A stretch of DNA of 64,000 nucleotides from Emiliania huxleyi CCMP1516 (GCF_000372725.1 NW_005201165.1:247818-311817); one strand, 5' to 3'. Numbered from the stretch's first letter, positions 1 to 10,748 are shown. Numbers and translations: made by a program. Notes: a model not told the origin generated them from the letters alone.

Positions 1-1883
1 CGGGTGGCCATGCCGACTCCAGCGTTGAAGTGGTCGAAGTAGATCATGTCGGCGACCACGAACATGATGCCGACCATCAGGCACGGGTAGTGGCGCGACG
101 GCGACACCTCCAGCGCCTGCTGCACGATCATCAGGCCCACGGCGATGAGGATGACCCCGATCGAGACACCGTCGATGAGGTAGAAGAAGAGGCCGGTGAG
201 GCCGCTCATCATGAGGACAAAGTACGCGAGTCCGTTGCAGAGCGAGTAGCCCGCGGTCGCGCCCGACGCCTTGTGCCTCCGGTGGCCAATGTACACCTGT
301 TCCACAGGTGCAGGCGTGAAGAGTCGCTCGTCACGCCGTGCGCCGCGGCGGTGGTCCTCTCGTCGCACCGTCGTCGGGATCGTGGCGCCACAGATGGCGC
401 CGAACATGGTGCCGAGCCCGTCGCAGAGCATCGCCTCGTGCACGTTGTAGCTGTCGCCGCCGAGCTCCGCCGCCTCGACGTTCTCGATCGTCTCGAGGAA
501 GGAGGCGAGCGCGATTGGCAGCTGGATGGCGATGGCGCGCGCGGTAATGTCCTTGAAGCCCTCGAGGACGGTGAAGGGCGAGAACTTGTTCTTGCCCACG
601 TAGGTCTCCGCCGCGAACTTGGCCTGGCACCCCATTACCGAGCGCTCGTTCAGGTCGCCCGTGCCGCCGGTCTCGCCGCAGCCGTCGCGGTTCTCGGTGT
701 CCCAGCGAGCGAGGCCTGCGGGGGCGTGCCATGGACGCGTCGTGAATCTGTGCAGGCTACGTCCGATCCGCGTCTCGGGCATGGCTCACCGCTCCACCAG
801 AGGGCGGTGCCGACGGCGAAGATGACGAGCGCGGCGGGCACGCGCGCGGGGTAGATGCCCTTGCCGCCGTTGGCGAAGAAGCCCGTGAAGCAGAGCGCTA
901 GCGGGAGGAGTCCGATGAGCGGCTCGCGCATCACGTCGATGAGCGGGCTGAGGCCGAGCCACACGAAGCCGACGCCGCAGATGGGAGCGAAGAGAGCGGC
1001 GCGGGGCACGTTGCGCCGGATGATCTGGGCGAGGCCGATGCCGCACACCTCGAAGAGTCCGCCGATCAGGTTGGCGCAGCAGGCCGCCGCGAAAGCCTCC
1101 CACGCGAAGTCCTCGGGCGACAGAAGCTCCGAAACAGGCTTTCCGTTGAAATTGAACTCGACGTAGGGCGAGTTTTTGAAGCAGAGCGGCAGCATCACCT
1201 TTGGACAGAGCGGTGGGGCGTCTGGGCTGGTGTGCGGTACTGCGGCGGCGGGCGGCGGGCTCCAACAGCCAGAGGGTGTGTGTAGGGCGACAACAGTGGC
1301 GTCTCGCACCATGTAGACCATGAGGAAGCCGGCGGGCGCGTTGACGCCATAGGGGAGGGCGGTAACGTCGGACCGGTTCTCCTTGCGGGACAGCTTGGCG
1401 GCCATAATCGCGTACCAGATGTTGCCGAACAGGAGGGCGCAGCCGATGCCCGGGCAAACCCGTTGGAAGACCATGTCCGCGAACGCTTGGTAGTACGCGG
1501 GGTAGTTGGGCTCGCCATCGTTCGCGGTGAACGTGAAGGAGCAGGCGATCATCGGCGCGGTGAGCATAGCGGACAGGATGCCGAGGAGGGAAGAGAAGTT
1601 GTCAAAGAAGAGCATGAAAAAGGAGTCCAGCTGCGAGCGGGTCGGAGGCGGTCGGGTCAGACAGTGGTGGTGTAAGGGTGGTGATTGTGAGTTGGTGAGC
1701 TGGTGAGCAGGTGGTGGCGTTTGCGAGGGAGGCAAGCGGCGATGACGGAGCGGCGACTCGGTGATGGCTATTGTTGAAGCGCACGTCGCCCTTGGTCCAG
1801 CTCTTTGGCGACAAATACTGCCAGTTCGGCGTGATGCACATGGCGGGCTCGCCCCAGAGCTTGGAGATCGTTTGCTTCACCAT
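1..1883 (-). CDS. Nucleobase/xanthine-uracil permease-like transporter (3' end beyond window)
   Basis: Polytopic membrane transporter resembling the NCS2/AzgA-like xanthine-uracil permease superfamily; the expected role is cation-coupled nucleobase uptake, but the substrate is inferred. Exons on the minus strand: 1785-1883, 1310-1630, 790-1198, 369-715 and 1-296 (continuing off the window). All phases add up and all four introns are GT-AG (donors gtgcgc, gtgcga, gtgagc, gtgcga). Family-like motifs seen: a SDVTALPYGVNAPAGF segment in exon 2, a loop reading LPIALASFLETIENVEAAEL in exon 4, and PTTVYIGH formed exactly across the last junction. Several hydrophobic helices are visible. The start is the ATG at 1883 (MVKQTISKLWG), because the upstream in-frame initiator would be TTG. 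No signal peptide is evident. The C-terminal third is missing from this window. Confidence 0.82.
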
Positions 1884-2177
1884 GCGACGAGGAATAGAGA
1901 GAGAGATGCTGTTGAGCAAGGATTGCGCCGTCGAATTGAGGCGGTGAGAGTTATCCCCCCCGGCTTCTCAATCCCATTCCCCTCGCTTGCAAGGTGCCCG
2001 AGAACGCTCGCCGACGCGTGTCAACGCGAATTGTTTTCCTTCATGATAACTTCGCCAACACACCTAAGTAAGGCGTGAGAGAGAGATCCTCCTTGTCTCC
2101 ACCCATCCAACCAATCATCCAGGGTGGGGAGAGATTTGAGATTTGTTTGTTTGAGATATTTGAAAACCAACAAGAAA

Positions 2178-2624
2178 TCACGACTGCCACAGTGATTTGG
2201 GCTCGGCAGCCTGGGAGACGTTGTTGTCGACTGTCGGGCAGCAAATGCGCACTCCGCAGGTGATGCACGCCCACCTCACGCCTCGCTTCTTGCACTTGCC
2301 GACGCCGCATGTTCCGGCAATTTCCACCTGGACGTTGTGCGAGATGTTGTTGGCTCGGCGCGCGAGCATGAGCCCCGCCTCGGCGAGCTGGCGGTCCGAC
2401 ATGTGGGAGAGCGGCATCGACTGTGCGTAGGGAACCGACATGGTTGGTGGCGAGTCGAGGTAGTAGCCGAGGCCCTCGTCGCCCGTCTTGAACGCGTAGC
2501 CCCCCTTTGCCCCCTCGAAGGAGGGCGACGGCTTGAAGGCGAACGACGGAGGAAGGGATGGCCCAAAGGGCACTTCCTCGGGGACAGAGCCAGCCGACGG
2601 CGTCGTCGCGTCGCTCGCGGCCAC
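2178..2624 (-). CDS. Hypothetical Cys-containing protein, N-terminus unresolved
   Basis: Reading frame of about 148 codons ending at 2178 with GC3-rich codon use. Visible features are a KTGDEGLGYYLDSPP segment and a C-terminal zinc-ribbon-like cluster with pattern CGVGKCKKRGVRWACITCGV followed by ICC. The frame has no ATG at its apparent start (the first possible initiator is GTG) and stays open upstream to about 2,700, so an upstream exon or a longer first exon is likely. Overlapping frames at 2,700-2,970 encode low-complexity Arg- or Glu-rich stretches and cannot be separated by eye. I do not recognise the family. The paired CxxC motifs could bind a metal ion; that is inference. Confidence 0.4.
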   Translation of the reverse strand: MAASDATTPSAGSVPEEVPFGPSLPPSFAFKPSPSFEGAKGGYAFKTGDEGLGYYLDSPPTMSVPYAQSMPLSHMSDRQLAEAGLMLARRANNISHNVQVEIAGTCGVGKCKKRGVRWACITCGVRICCPTVDNNVSQAAEPKSLWQS

Positions 2625-3127
2625 GCCCGCGGCATCGACGACTCCATGCGGGGCGAGGCCGCGGGGGACGAGACCGCCCGGCCTGGGGCGAGCCCATGCT
2701 GCTCTGACTCGACCGCTCCCTCCTGTTCTTCCTCTTCTTGCCGGCGTCCGGCGTCAACTTGCGACGAGGGCTCCTCGCTCGGCTGCGAGGTTGACTTCGC
2801 CTCGCCGTTCCTCCTTTCTCCTCCCTCCTCGCCCGCCGCCGCGCCGCCTTCGCCTCCTCCGCCGCTGTGTTGGCGGGCGCCGAGGAGGCCTCCTCGCGAA
2901 CGGCGGCAGCAGCCGCCGCCAAGCCGGCCACAGGAGGAGAGGTAGTCGGTCGCACAATCGCACGCCGAGTCACTCGTACAGACCCCCAGTGTACTCAACT
3001 AGGTGGCTGCGCAAACGATTTTCAGACACAAAAAGACAGACACACAAGCGCACAGGCTATAGCGACGCGTTGGGGCGCAGCCGCACTCTAGATACTCACG
3101 GAGAAAAACGCAAGCGGAAGCAGCACG
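2625..3127. other. Unassigned stretch between hypothetical gene and fold-back element
   Basis: All minus-strand frames between about 2,625 and 2,970 are open because of GC richness. It may hold the 5' exon of the 2178-2624 gene, but no frame has a convincing ATG. From 2,970 to 3,127 the sequence is AT-richer and has no coding signal that I can support. Confidence 0.4.
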
Positions 3128-3956
3128 GTGTAGAGCGCTGTAGAGCTGTAGAGCTGTAGAGCTGTAGAGCGCTCTGGAGCGCTGTAGAGCTGTAGAGCTC
3201 TACATCCGGCGCGTGACGAACTGCGTGCGTTGTAGAGCGATGTAGAGCGCGACTTTGCTGTAGAGTTTGTTGTAGAGGCTCTACGCCAAACCGCCGGGAA
3301 GGCAGTTAACTCAAAGAGGTCGAGCCGCACTAATGGGGTGTCTCCGAGCTTACTGGAGCTCTGATGGACGGCCCTGACTATCCCCTGACACACAGAGAGT
3401 CACTCTGACGGCACACAACACCCTATAACTGCGTCATGACCAGCCTGCCATGCGTCGCCGGAGCCGCATTCGTCGCTGTGCTTCTTTAGCAGGCGGTGGA
3501 CTGTCGGCGGCGAGGACGGTCGCATTTGCGCGAGGCGAGGCGAGCATTGCTGCGCGTTGCATGCGCCATGACTCGCGCCAGCGCGTGCGGGAGCTCCTGG
3601 CTGAGCGTTGAGTCCAGGCAAGTTGCGCTGGCCACGATCGCTACGCCGAGCCGAGCTGACGCGCCGAGGCGCCGGCCAGTCGCAGCCGCGAGGCATGCCA
3701 CAGCAGCAGAGGCACCTGCCACCCATTGGGCGGGCAGACAGAAGGCCAGGGCAGCACTGGCAAGTGCAACGCGCCTCATGTCGGAGAGCGACCGTGCCTC
3801 GTTCGCCGCTTATGATGTAGAGTTTGTTGTAGAGACTTCACGTTGTAGAGCGCCTCTACATCGCTCTACAGGCGACTCACATCGTCACGCGCCGGATGTA
3901 GAGCTCTACAAGCTCTACAGCGCTCTCCAGCTCTCCAGCTCTACAGCACTCTACAC
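3128..3956. repeat. Fold-back element with TGTAGAGC-array inverted arms
   Basis: The left arm (about 3128-3290) and right arm (about 3815-3956) are imperfect inverted copies built from the tandem octamer TGTAGAGC. Inside both arms is a 26-bp perfect inverted match at 3191-3217 and 3885-3911 containing CTACATCCGGCGCGTGAC. The arms enclose about 520 bp with a small open reading frame. The edges read GTGTAGAGCG on the left and CACTCTACAC on the right. I see no target-site duplication, so mobility is inferred from structure only. Confidence 0.75.
3486..3779 (-). CDS. Possible small secreted protein inside the fold-back element
   Basis: A 97-codon frame starting at a true ATG (3779). The first 27 residues look like a signal peptide: two basic residues, then a hydrophobic core, with Ala-rich residues around ASA as a possible cleavage site. 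The mature part is Arg/Ala-rich with several Cys and no recognised domain. It lies wholly between the inverted TGTAGAGC arms. In GC-rich DNA such frames arise by chance, and no splice or expression evidence is visible, so this is tentative. Confidence 0.25.
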   Translation of the reverse strand: MRRVALASAALAFCLPAQWVAGASAAVACLAAATGRRLGASARLGVAIVASATCLDSTLSQELPHALARVMAHATRSNARLASRKCDRPRRRQSTAC

Positions 3957-4411
3957 TAAAGGAATCTAGGCGCAGGCGCATCCTGTGTCGAACGCAGGTG
4001 ATCGCAGACACAGTCTCCTCGATTGCGGTGCTCGGGGCTCCATACCACTCGCCGCGCGGACAAAGCTACACGGCAGAGAGGAGAGACGCCGCGCCGCGGC
4101 GGCAAGTTGAACTTGAAGTTCTCGCTCTGCATCTCGGGTGAGCCTGTTCTCGCTCCCAGTTTGTCCACAAGCATGGTGCTATAACCATAATACAAAAGTG
4201 CATCCTCCATCCACGCCCGACCCCCCGCCCCCCTTTCAGTTCTCACGACGCCCAACGTCCTCCATCCCGCCCTCAACCTCCACGAGCCGATACTGTAGCG
4301 TTAGCATCGCGCCGTGTTCCCCCACGCGCAAACAAAGGCCAGAGTCGCGCGAGTTGCAGCTGGCATTCTATGCTCCAGAGCATTCGCAGGCGCCGCGCCA
4401 CCTCTCATTAA
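3957..4411. other. Intergenic, downstream of the Pro-rich membrane protein gene
   Basis: No coding frame that I can support. It presumably contains the 3' UTR of the minus-strand gene that ends at 4412. The sequence is of mixed composition without obvious repeats. Confidence 0.5.
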
Positions 4412-5155
4412 TCAGGCAGCGTCGAGCCTCTCCCGCTCAGACCTCGCGGCCTGCGCCACCTGAACGAGTGATGCTACTTCCGGCCTTGTGGCCTTGCTCA
4501 CGGCGAGGCGCCGCTCCAGCTCCCCCACCTCCTTCATCCTAAGCTTCAGCTCCGCCAACTGCTCCGCCAGCTCCTGCGGCTGATGAAGGGCATCGGAGGG
4601 GCGTTTCGACCGCCGCCGACTCGGCTTGCCGCCCCGCGCCTCCTCCTCGTCGGGCTCCACGAGCCGCTTGTGAGGCGGCTTGCGCCGCCGGCAGCAGCAG
4701 CGGTAGAAGCAGAGCGCCAGGAAGAGCCACACGGCTACTCCCAGCGCCAACTTCAGCGGGGAACTGGCGAGGATGGTTTGGCCAAGTCTAGCTTTAGCGA
4801 GATCGCGAAGGAGAGGGGGGAGAGCACTCGGAGTGGATGTCCGGTTCCGGTCGTCCAAGTTTAGCTTTAGCGAGTCGCCGAGGGGGCGCAGGCTCCACTC
4901 GCGCACCGCGCTCCCGTGTTCGGCGGCCTTCTGGGCCCACCGATCAGGGAGCAGCGCGTCCAACTCCCCACCCAGCTCCTTGACGACGGGCGCCACGGTC
5001 TCGTACCCCGTCCGCACCGTCCCGTCGAGCTTCTCGACGAAGTCGGCGTAGAAGGGTGGGGGTGGGGCGAGCGGCGGCGGCGGCGTCGGCGGCGGCGTCG
5101 GCGGCGTCGGCAGGGTCGGCGAGGGCGGGGCCGCGGGAGGCGAAGGCGGCGGCGT

Positions 5156-5195
<40 letters not shown>

Positions 5196-5917
5196 AGAGG
5201 CGGCAGCGGCGGCGGCTTCGGTGGCGGCGGCGGCGGGGCTGCGGGAGGCGAAGGCGGCGGCTGCACGGAGCAGCAGCCGCGGCAATGCGGGCAGGTGTGG
5301 CCGGCCCAGAGTCCCTGGAGGGAGGGGCTGGTGCAGGAGGTGCCGATCCAGTCTCCGCATTTCTGGCCAAGGCACAGCGCGTCGGGAAAGACACACGGTG
5401 GCGACGGAAGCCCGAGCGGAGGCAGTCGGCCGCGATTTTGAGCGCCTCGCCCTGCTGGTGGCGGCGGCGGCGTAGCTGGCGGCGTCGGCGGCGGGCTCGG
5501 AGGCGGGGTTGGAGGCGAGGGTGGAGGCGGCGACGGCGACGGCGGCGGGGCTGGCGGCGGGGCCGCGGGAGGCGAAGGCGGCGGCGGCGGGGGCAGTGGC
5601 GGGAGCGGCGGCGGCGGAGGCGACGGCGTCGGTGAATTCATTTTTTCGTAGCACGTCGTGCCGCTCGAGGGCGTTGCGCCCGCAATCATGTCTTTCGATG
5701 CTTGCGCCTTATAGGTCTTGCACTCGACCTGACCTCCGTAGCGGAGCGGAGCGTAAAAGCTGTAGCCGACGCAGAGTGCGTCGACGTCGCAGGACCGGCG
5801 GCAAGTGGCGTGATTCTCTGCGTAGGAGAGGCTGTTGGACGTCGACGCGGTGTCGAACTTCCCAGGGCCGCCGGCGCGGTCTACACACGCGCCAGCTCGC
5901 CCGAGGAACCAAACCAT
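4412..5917 (-). CDS. Pro-rich (hydroxyproline-glycoprotein-like) single-pass membrane protein with PAN-like domain
   Basis: A 501-residue single-exon frame with a true ATG at 5917. Order: a PAN/Apple-like Cys segment at about residues 30-90 (YAENHATCRRSCDVDALC, then CKTYKAQ); a long SPPPP/PPSPP stalk resembling pherophorin/extensin stalks at about 95-155; a second Cys cluster at about 170-215 (CLGQKCGDWIGTSC, then CPHCRGCC); a second Pro-rich stalk at about 220-290; a non-repetitive region; one TM helix at about 385-400 (LALGVAVWLFLALCFY) followed by a basic CCCRRRK stop-transfer; and a cytoplasmic tail with a charged, probably coiled-coil C-terminus. The N-terminus lacks a clear signal peptide (MVWFLGRAGACVD), so an upstream exon may be missing. 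Probable cell-surface or wall-associated protein; the ligand is unknown. Confidence 0.7.
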
Positions 5918-6192
5918 AGATCCAGGGATGGATTCCTAGGTCATGAGAGATAGGCGCCGTTGACCTCTACACGGGTAGCGGAGAATGAGGTGAATGGGGT
6001 CCGTCTGCGCGAGAGGAGGTGGTCGGTGAAGCTGACATCATTTTTCTTCTTTACAGCGGCCGCGGCGGGTAGGTAGTGCCTTTGCCTACACTCTCCACCC
6101 CACCCGCATCGGTGCTGCGAGGCGCGCTCCTCGCGCCCCTGCCCGGCGGCGGCGTGCTGCGCCGCCTCACCCTCGGCTCCCCACCCCAGGGC

Positions 6193-6958
6193 ATGTCCGG
6201 CATCGCTCGCGGCCGCCTCCAGGAGGAGCGAAAGCTCTGGCGGAGAGACCACCCGCACGTGCGCGCCGCACGCCAGTCGCGCGAGAGCCCGCGCCGCACG
6301 CTCACGGCGCCTCACCCCTTCGCCGCCTCAGGGATTTGTGGCAAAGCCTCGCACGAATCCCGACGGGACGCAGGACATCCTGCACTGGGACTGCGTCGTG
6401 CCCGGCAAGAAGGACACCATCTGGGGCGCGGGCCGCTACCCTGTGCACATGGTCTTCACCGACGAGTACCCGAGCAAGCCGCCCGAGTGCAAGTTTGGCA
6501 AGGCGCCCAACGACAAGCCGCTCTTCCACCCCAACGTCTACCCCTCCGGCAAGATCTGCCTCTCGCTGCTCGACGCCGACAAGGCCTCGCCGCCGCCGCC
6601 GCCCCTCCTCTCCCTGCCGCCTCTCCCCTCCCAGCCGCCTCGCTCTTCCCCCTCACGCCTCTCTCCTCTTTTGCCGCCCACTGCTTCACAGCCCCTCCCC
6701 TCGCCGACCAGGGATGGAAGCCGGCGCTCACCATCAAACAGTTGCTGCTCGGCAGCCAGAGCCGCGCACGGCCCAGCGGCCGCAGGAGCCTTCGCCTCAG
6801 CCTTCTCCCGACCCTGCCTCGTAGGCATCCAGACGCTGCTCGACGACCCGAACGTGGGCGACCCGGCGCAGGAGGAGCCGTACCGCGTGTACAACAACAA
6901 CCGCGCCGAGTACGAGAGGAGGGTCAAGGAGCAGGCCCGCCTCTTTGCAAACATGTAG
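6193..6958 (+). CDS. UBC9: SUMO-conjugating enzyme E2 (UBC9 homologue)
   Basis: Exons 6193-6258, 6332-6583, 6712-6751 and 6825-6958 give 163 residues, close to the usual 158. The first intron is GT-AG; the second (AAG|gcctcg) and third (CTCG|gcagcc) are GC-AG, and only with them does the conserved order DADKGWKPALTIKQLLLGIQ appear. Diagnostic UBC9 features: N-terminal MSGIARGRLQEERKLWRRDHP, then the HPNVYPSGKICLSLL block carrying the active-site Cys, and a C-terminal YERRVKEQARLFA. Expected function: thioester transfer of SUMO from the E1 to substrates in nucleus and cytosol. Relative to animal UBC9 there is a short insertion (KAPND) before the PLFHPNVYP block. The start Met matches the family exactly. 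Confidence 0.95.
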
Positions 6959-7483
6959 GGCGGGCGGGCGGAGGGGCAGCAGAGGGGCAGAGGGGCAGGC
7001 TGGGGAGCGGCGGCCGCTCCGTGGGAGAGGGCCGTGCTGTGTGGGAGGTCAAGCGGGCGGGGAAGCGGAACTGTGGCGGCTTCAGCGCGCGCTGCACAGA
7101 CAGCCACAGGTCGCGACATTTTTCCGGTGTGAGAGGGTTGAGTCCTGAGAGCGCGCCGGGCCGCCGCCGGCGTGGCCGGCGACCCGACGCCGCAGTATTT
7201 TTGCGGTGGTGGGCGAGTCGTGTACCGTAGCCGTCAGGGGTATAGTTAGGGATAGGGATTAGGGGTCCCCGCGTTTCACCACTCCACAGACCACACCTCA
7301 CAACACACGGCGTCACGGGGCTCTCTCACACGGGCGGAAAAAAAATCGTGGCTGGATTCCGGGGACACAAAAATACTCCAAATATCCATACACCATACTC
7401 GTTACTCGTTAAACTCGGCCTGTGCGCTGTGGCGCGTATGCCGTAACCCGTAAGCCGTATCCCCAGGGTAATGCCCCCGGCTC

Positions 7484-8217
7484 GTTGTGCGAGTATATGG
7501 GACACGATGTCTCAAATATGAGGGGTTTTGACTCCTACCGGCTCCTGACGCTATCCCTGGCAGCTCTAATGACCAGGATCAGTAGTACTATGATAGAGGC
7601 TGCCCATACTAGCGCAGGAGCTGCCACACTCGCCCGGACCGTCCCCCTCTGGGGCCGGTTCCGCAGCCCGCGAGAGCCGACAGCGGGGCCGTGCCGCGGG
7701 TGCCTACTGCCGAGTGCCACAAACACTGCGCCGTCCCGCCACCACCTACAGGCTGTCTTGTGTGATGGTTGGGATGTCCAAACGCCACCATCTTGGCTCT
7801 TGCGACCTCAAACCCGCGAGCTGTATGGGTGGTCCTGACGTCGACAGACGCCCGAGGACCACGGTGAAGCTGAGCCGGAACGCGTCGACAAGTCTCGTCT
7901 GAGCCCGTGGCGGTCGCCGGCTGAGTCGTTGTGCACGGGCCGGTACCTCAGGCGTCACCTCCGCAGCCTCAGGTCTCACACTCCACCACCTCCGCCAGGA
8001 CGCCGTCGGTGGCACGCTCGGCGGCGAGTTTGTGGCAGCTCCACAGCGAGCGCGGCATCGAGCCTATTCGGTCTGGTCGGTTAGGCGCACTCCCTGGGAG
8101 TGCGCCGAACGCGCGAGCGGTGCGTCCTGGCAGCCCGCGCTGGCTGCGGAGCTGCCACAAACTCGCCACGCTTTTTTGGGACATTTTCGACGCTTTTGTC
8201 CCATATACTCGCACAAC
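7484..8217. repeat. 21-bp inverted repeat pair bounding 734 bp
   Basis: GTTGTGCGAGTATATGGGAC at 7484 is matched, inverted, by the sequence ending at 8217 (TGTCCCATATACTCGCACAA plus C). ATGCCCCC occurs both just outside the right copy (8218-8225) and 5 bp outside the left copy (7471-7478). The offset and the C-rich context make a target duplication uncertain. Could be a degenerate MITE. Confidence 0.5.
8024..8166. repeat. Nested inverted repeat / hairpin-forming sequence
   Basis: GGCGAGTTTGTGGCAGCTCC at about 8024 pairs with the inverted GGAGCTGCCACAAACTCGCC ending at 8166. Between them lies a second palindrome, GGCGCACTCCC/TGGGAGTGCGCC, at about 8083-8105. A further palindrome, GAGTGACGAGTC/GACTCGTCACTC, lies at about 8319-8372. 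Function unknown; consistent with a cruciform-forming or MITE-internal sequence. Confidence 0.6.
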
Positions 8218-8985
8218 ATGCCCCCCCCCCGGGTATCCGGGAGATCGGACCAGATGCCGTGCGATCGCCGATCGGGGACGGCCCGGCGGCCGCGCAGGCG
8301 GCGAGCCCGGGGCTCTCGAGTGACGAGTCACAGTCCAGGACATGAGTCAGGACTCCTGACGACTCGTCACTCGACTCAGGGCTCAGGACTCTCGTCTCTC
8401 GACGGCGGGGAGCGCAGCCGGGGGGTGCACTTTAATTCAGTTTAATCGCGTGCTTTTCCCTTTTAGGACTTTGCGGAGATCAGCAGGAGGATGATGGATG
8501 TACGAAGAGATTAGGAGCAGCAGCAGGGACCCGAGGGACCATGTGGAAGACGGCTAGTGCTAGTCCCCCATCGGGAGGACGACCGCGGCTAGTCGCCGAC
8601 CACACCCACAAAGAACCCTGCACAAAGATCGCACGGGCGGGGACCTGTTCCTTTTTACCCACCTCTCACAGTAGAGAGAGGTGTCCGTTTTTATTTATTT
8701 ATTTATTTCCCCTTTTATGGGGTCGCTGATGGGTGATGGCGGCCGTCGCCCGTTGCCGCGCCATGTGCCGCTCTTCCGGGTGTCTTGTCGGACATCGGAG
8801 AGTTCTCCTCTTTCTGCTTTTTCGATCTCTCCACCGGGCCCAGATGAGCTTTCAACCCGCACGCGCGCAACCGACGGCGCGGCTGCTGCGCACGACTCCG
8901 TCCGGTGTCCGGATGCCCGCCCCTGCCGCCCTGCACTCGCGCCCGTGACACGCTGTGCGTCCCCCTCTCTCCCGACGAGAGCGGG

Positions 8986-10490
8986 TCAGTCGTACAAGTC
9001 GCTCGAGAGGTCGTTGTCTCCAAACGAGCTCGGCCGCGGCGCGAAGCGGTCGCCGGAGGGAGGCACCACGGCCATGGCGGCGTCGAAGTCGGAGGCGGCC
9101 AGCTGCCGCAACCCGCACCACTCGCCCTCGCTCTCGCCCTCGCCCTCGCCGCCTGCCTGCAGCGATCCCGCCCGAGCCCACATTTGGGGCGGGGCGGGCG
9201 GCTCGCCGCCCGCGGCGGTGCCGCTCTGCCCGCCGCTGCCCGACGATGACTCCCGCCCGTCGGTCCCGCCCTCGCCCTCGGTGCCCTCGCTCCCCTCCTT
9301 GCGTCCGTCCTCGCGCCGCATCATCTCCTGCGGGGACGGCTCCAGGGGGTCAGAGAGAGCCCCCCCCCCCCCCCGTCCTCGCGGTCCTCGTGAGAGCGGG
9401 ACGCGGCTAGGGCCGCATCTCGGCCGCATCTCGGCCGCATCTCGGCTCTGCGTCGGCTCCTCGAGAGGCCGCAGTGCGGCCGTGCGGCAGAGCTGCTCGA
9501 GGTCCGAGCCGGAGTAGCCGTGCGTCCTGCGGGGGGGGCAGGCGTCCGAACACGGCTCAGGGAAGGCGCTTCCTGCTCAGCGAGCCGGCGGCAGCGGCGC
9601 GACCTCGCGGCGATGGCTGCCACGTCCAGCTCGCGCGCCATCGCCTCGCCGTCGAGCAGCCGGCGCAGCACCTCGGCGCGCGCGCGCTCGTCGGGCATCG
9701 CGACGGGGAGCGAGAGTGGCAGCCGGCGCAGCACCGCGGGGTCGACGAGCGAGGGCTGGTTGGTGGCGGCGATGACGACCACGTGTGCCTGGGCGGCCGC
9801 TCGAGTCGCGGGCGAGAGCATCCCGTCCCACAGCGCGAGGAACTGGGCCCGCAGCGCCGCCGTCGCCTCGTGCTCCGAGGCGCCGCGCTTGCCGCCGTGC
9901 GAAAAGATGCAGTCGATCTCGTCGATGAAGAGGATGCTGGGCGCGAGCTTGTGCGCGAGCGTGAAGTACGCCTCGGCCAGCTTGTTTGACTCGCCGTACC
10001 ACTTCGAGAAGAGCCGCGCCGGGTTGAGGCACAGGAAGGCGAAGTCCGCCTCCTGCGCGATGGCCCTCGCGAGCATCGTCTTGCCGGTGCCGGGCGGGCC
10101 GTGGAGCAGGATGCCCTTTGGAGGCCGCAGCAGCTTGGAGGCAGCGAAGAGCCGCGGCTGCTGCAGCGGCAGCAGCAGCGCCGACCGCAGCTGGCGAGCC
10201 TGCTCCTCGAGGCCCCCGACCTGGTCGAAGGAGCAGCCGGCGCCCGAAGGAGCGACGAGATCGGAGGCGACCTCCAGCTCGTACTCGGTCAGGCTGAGCT
10301 TGGACTTTTGCTGCCGCTGACGCAGCCGCGACTGCAGAAGCGCGGCTCGGCCGCGGCGGGTGCTCGCCCGGTCGGAATTGCGAGGGTCGGCCCGTCTGAC
10401 CATCGCCCAGGTCAGGAGGCCGGCCGCCGTCAGAAAGGCTGCGTCCATCATGAACTCCATGAAGCGGCCCGCATTCGTGGTGCTCCCCAT
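8986..10490 (-). CDS. ATAD1/Msp1-like AAA ATPase (membrane-protein extractase)
   Basis: Exon 1 is 9604-10490 and exon 2 is 8986-9526, joined by a GT-AG intron that restores the conserved HGYSGSDLEQLC helix. A second optional GT-AG intron (9328-9402, 75 nt, in frame) may remove a G-rich stretch. Product about 475 (or 450) residues. N-terminal hydrophobic anchor (FMMDAAFLTAAGLLTWAM), then a single AAA module: Walker A GPPGTGKT, pore loop KWYGES, Walker B SILFIDEIDCIF, and the arginine-finger region DPAVLRRLPLSLPV. These are hallmarks of Msp1/ATAD1, which removes mislocalised tail-anchored proteins from the mitochondrial outer membrane. The C-terminus (ASDFDAAM) matches the family's final helix after a long Glu/Gly-rich insert. 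Start is the ATG at 10490. Divergent from the phytochelatin synthase gene. Confidence 0.85.
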
Positions 10491-10748
10491 GAAGCGGCTT
10501 AAGTAGCGGCGCCACGGCCGTGAGTGCGAACACTGCGCGGGAGGAGAGGGCTGCGGTCGCGGCGTCGCGCGGGGAAGAAATGGCGATTTTGTCGCGAGCG
10601 ACGACAAGAGAAGGCGCGGTCCCTGTGTGGTGGCGGCGTACCGTCCTCCCATCCCTCCACGGGCTTCTTTCTTTTCTTTTGAGAAGGCGGGCGCAGAAGG
10701 CGAAGGAAGAAAAAAAAGCCTGCGGCTGCGCTGGACCAGCCACAGCCC
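10491..10748. promoter_or_regulatory. Shared divergent promoter region (ATAD1-like / phytochelatin synthase)
   Basis: 258 bp separate the two ATGs, so both 5' UTRs and promoters must lie here. It contains one inverted copy (10621-10680) of the dispersed GGGATGGGAGGACGG family that also occurs near other gene 5' ends, and a CT-rich tract (CTTTCTTTTCTTTT). No TATA box is evident. Confidence 0.5.

Larger units (their letters stand above)
6959..8985. other. 2-kb intergenic region with inverted repeats
   Basis: No frame here looks like a conserved gene. It holds the UBC9 3' UTR, a 21-bp inverted pair (7484/8217), hairpin-forming inverted repeats near 8.0-8.4 kb, a poly-C run at about 8221-8230, a TTTATTTATTTATTT tract at about 8691-8707, and the 3' flank of the minus-strand ATAD1-like gene. 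Frames such as 7422-7838 are open but lack family resemblance or coding composition. Confidence 0.5.

Noticed and set aside
1602-1919. Start of the permease at MLNSISLSIP (1919)
   Set aside because: That codon is TTG; the first true ATG is at 1883 and the N-terminus from there is reasonable.
4916-5635. Arg-rich and Gly/Ala-rich ORFs on the plus strand and alternate minus frame
   Set aside because: They are shadows of the CCG/GGC repeats encoding the Pro stalks of the 4412-5917 gene.
7422-7838. 138-codon ORF
   Set aside because: Codon composition and lack of family resemblance suggest a chance ORF within the repeat-bounded segment.
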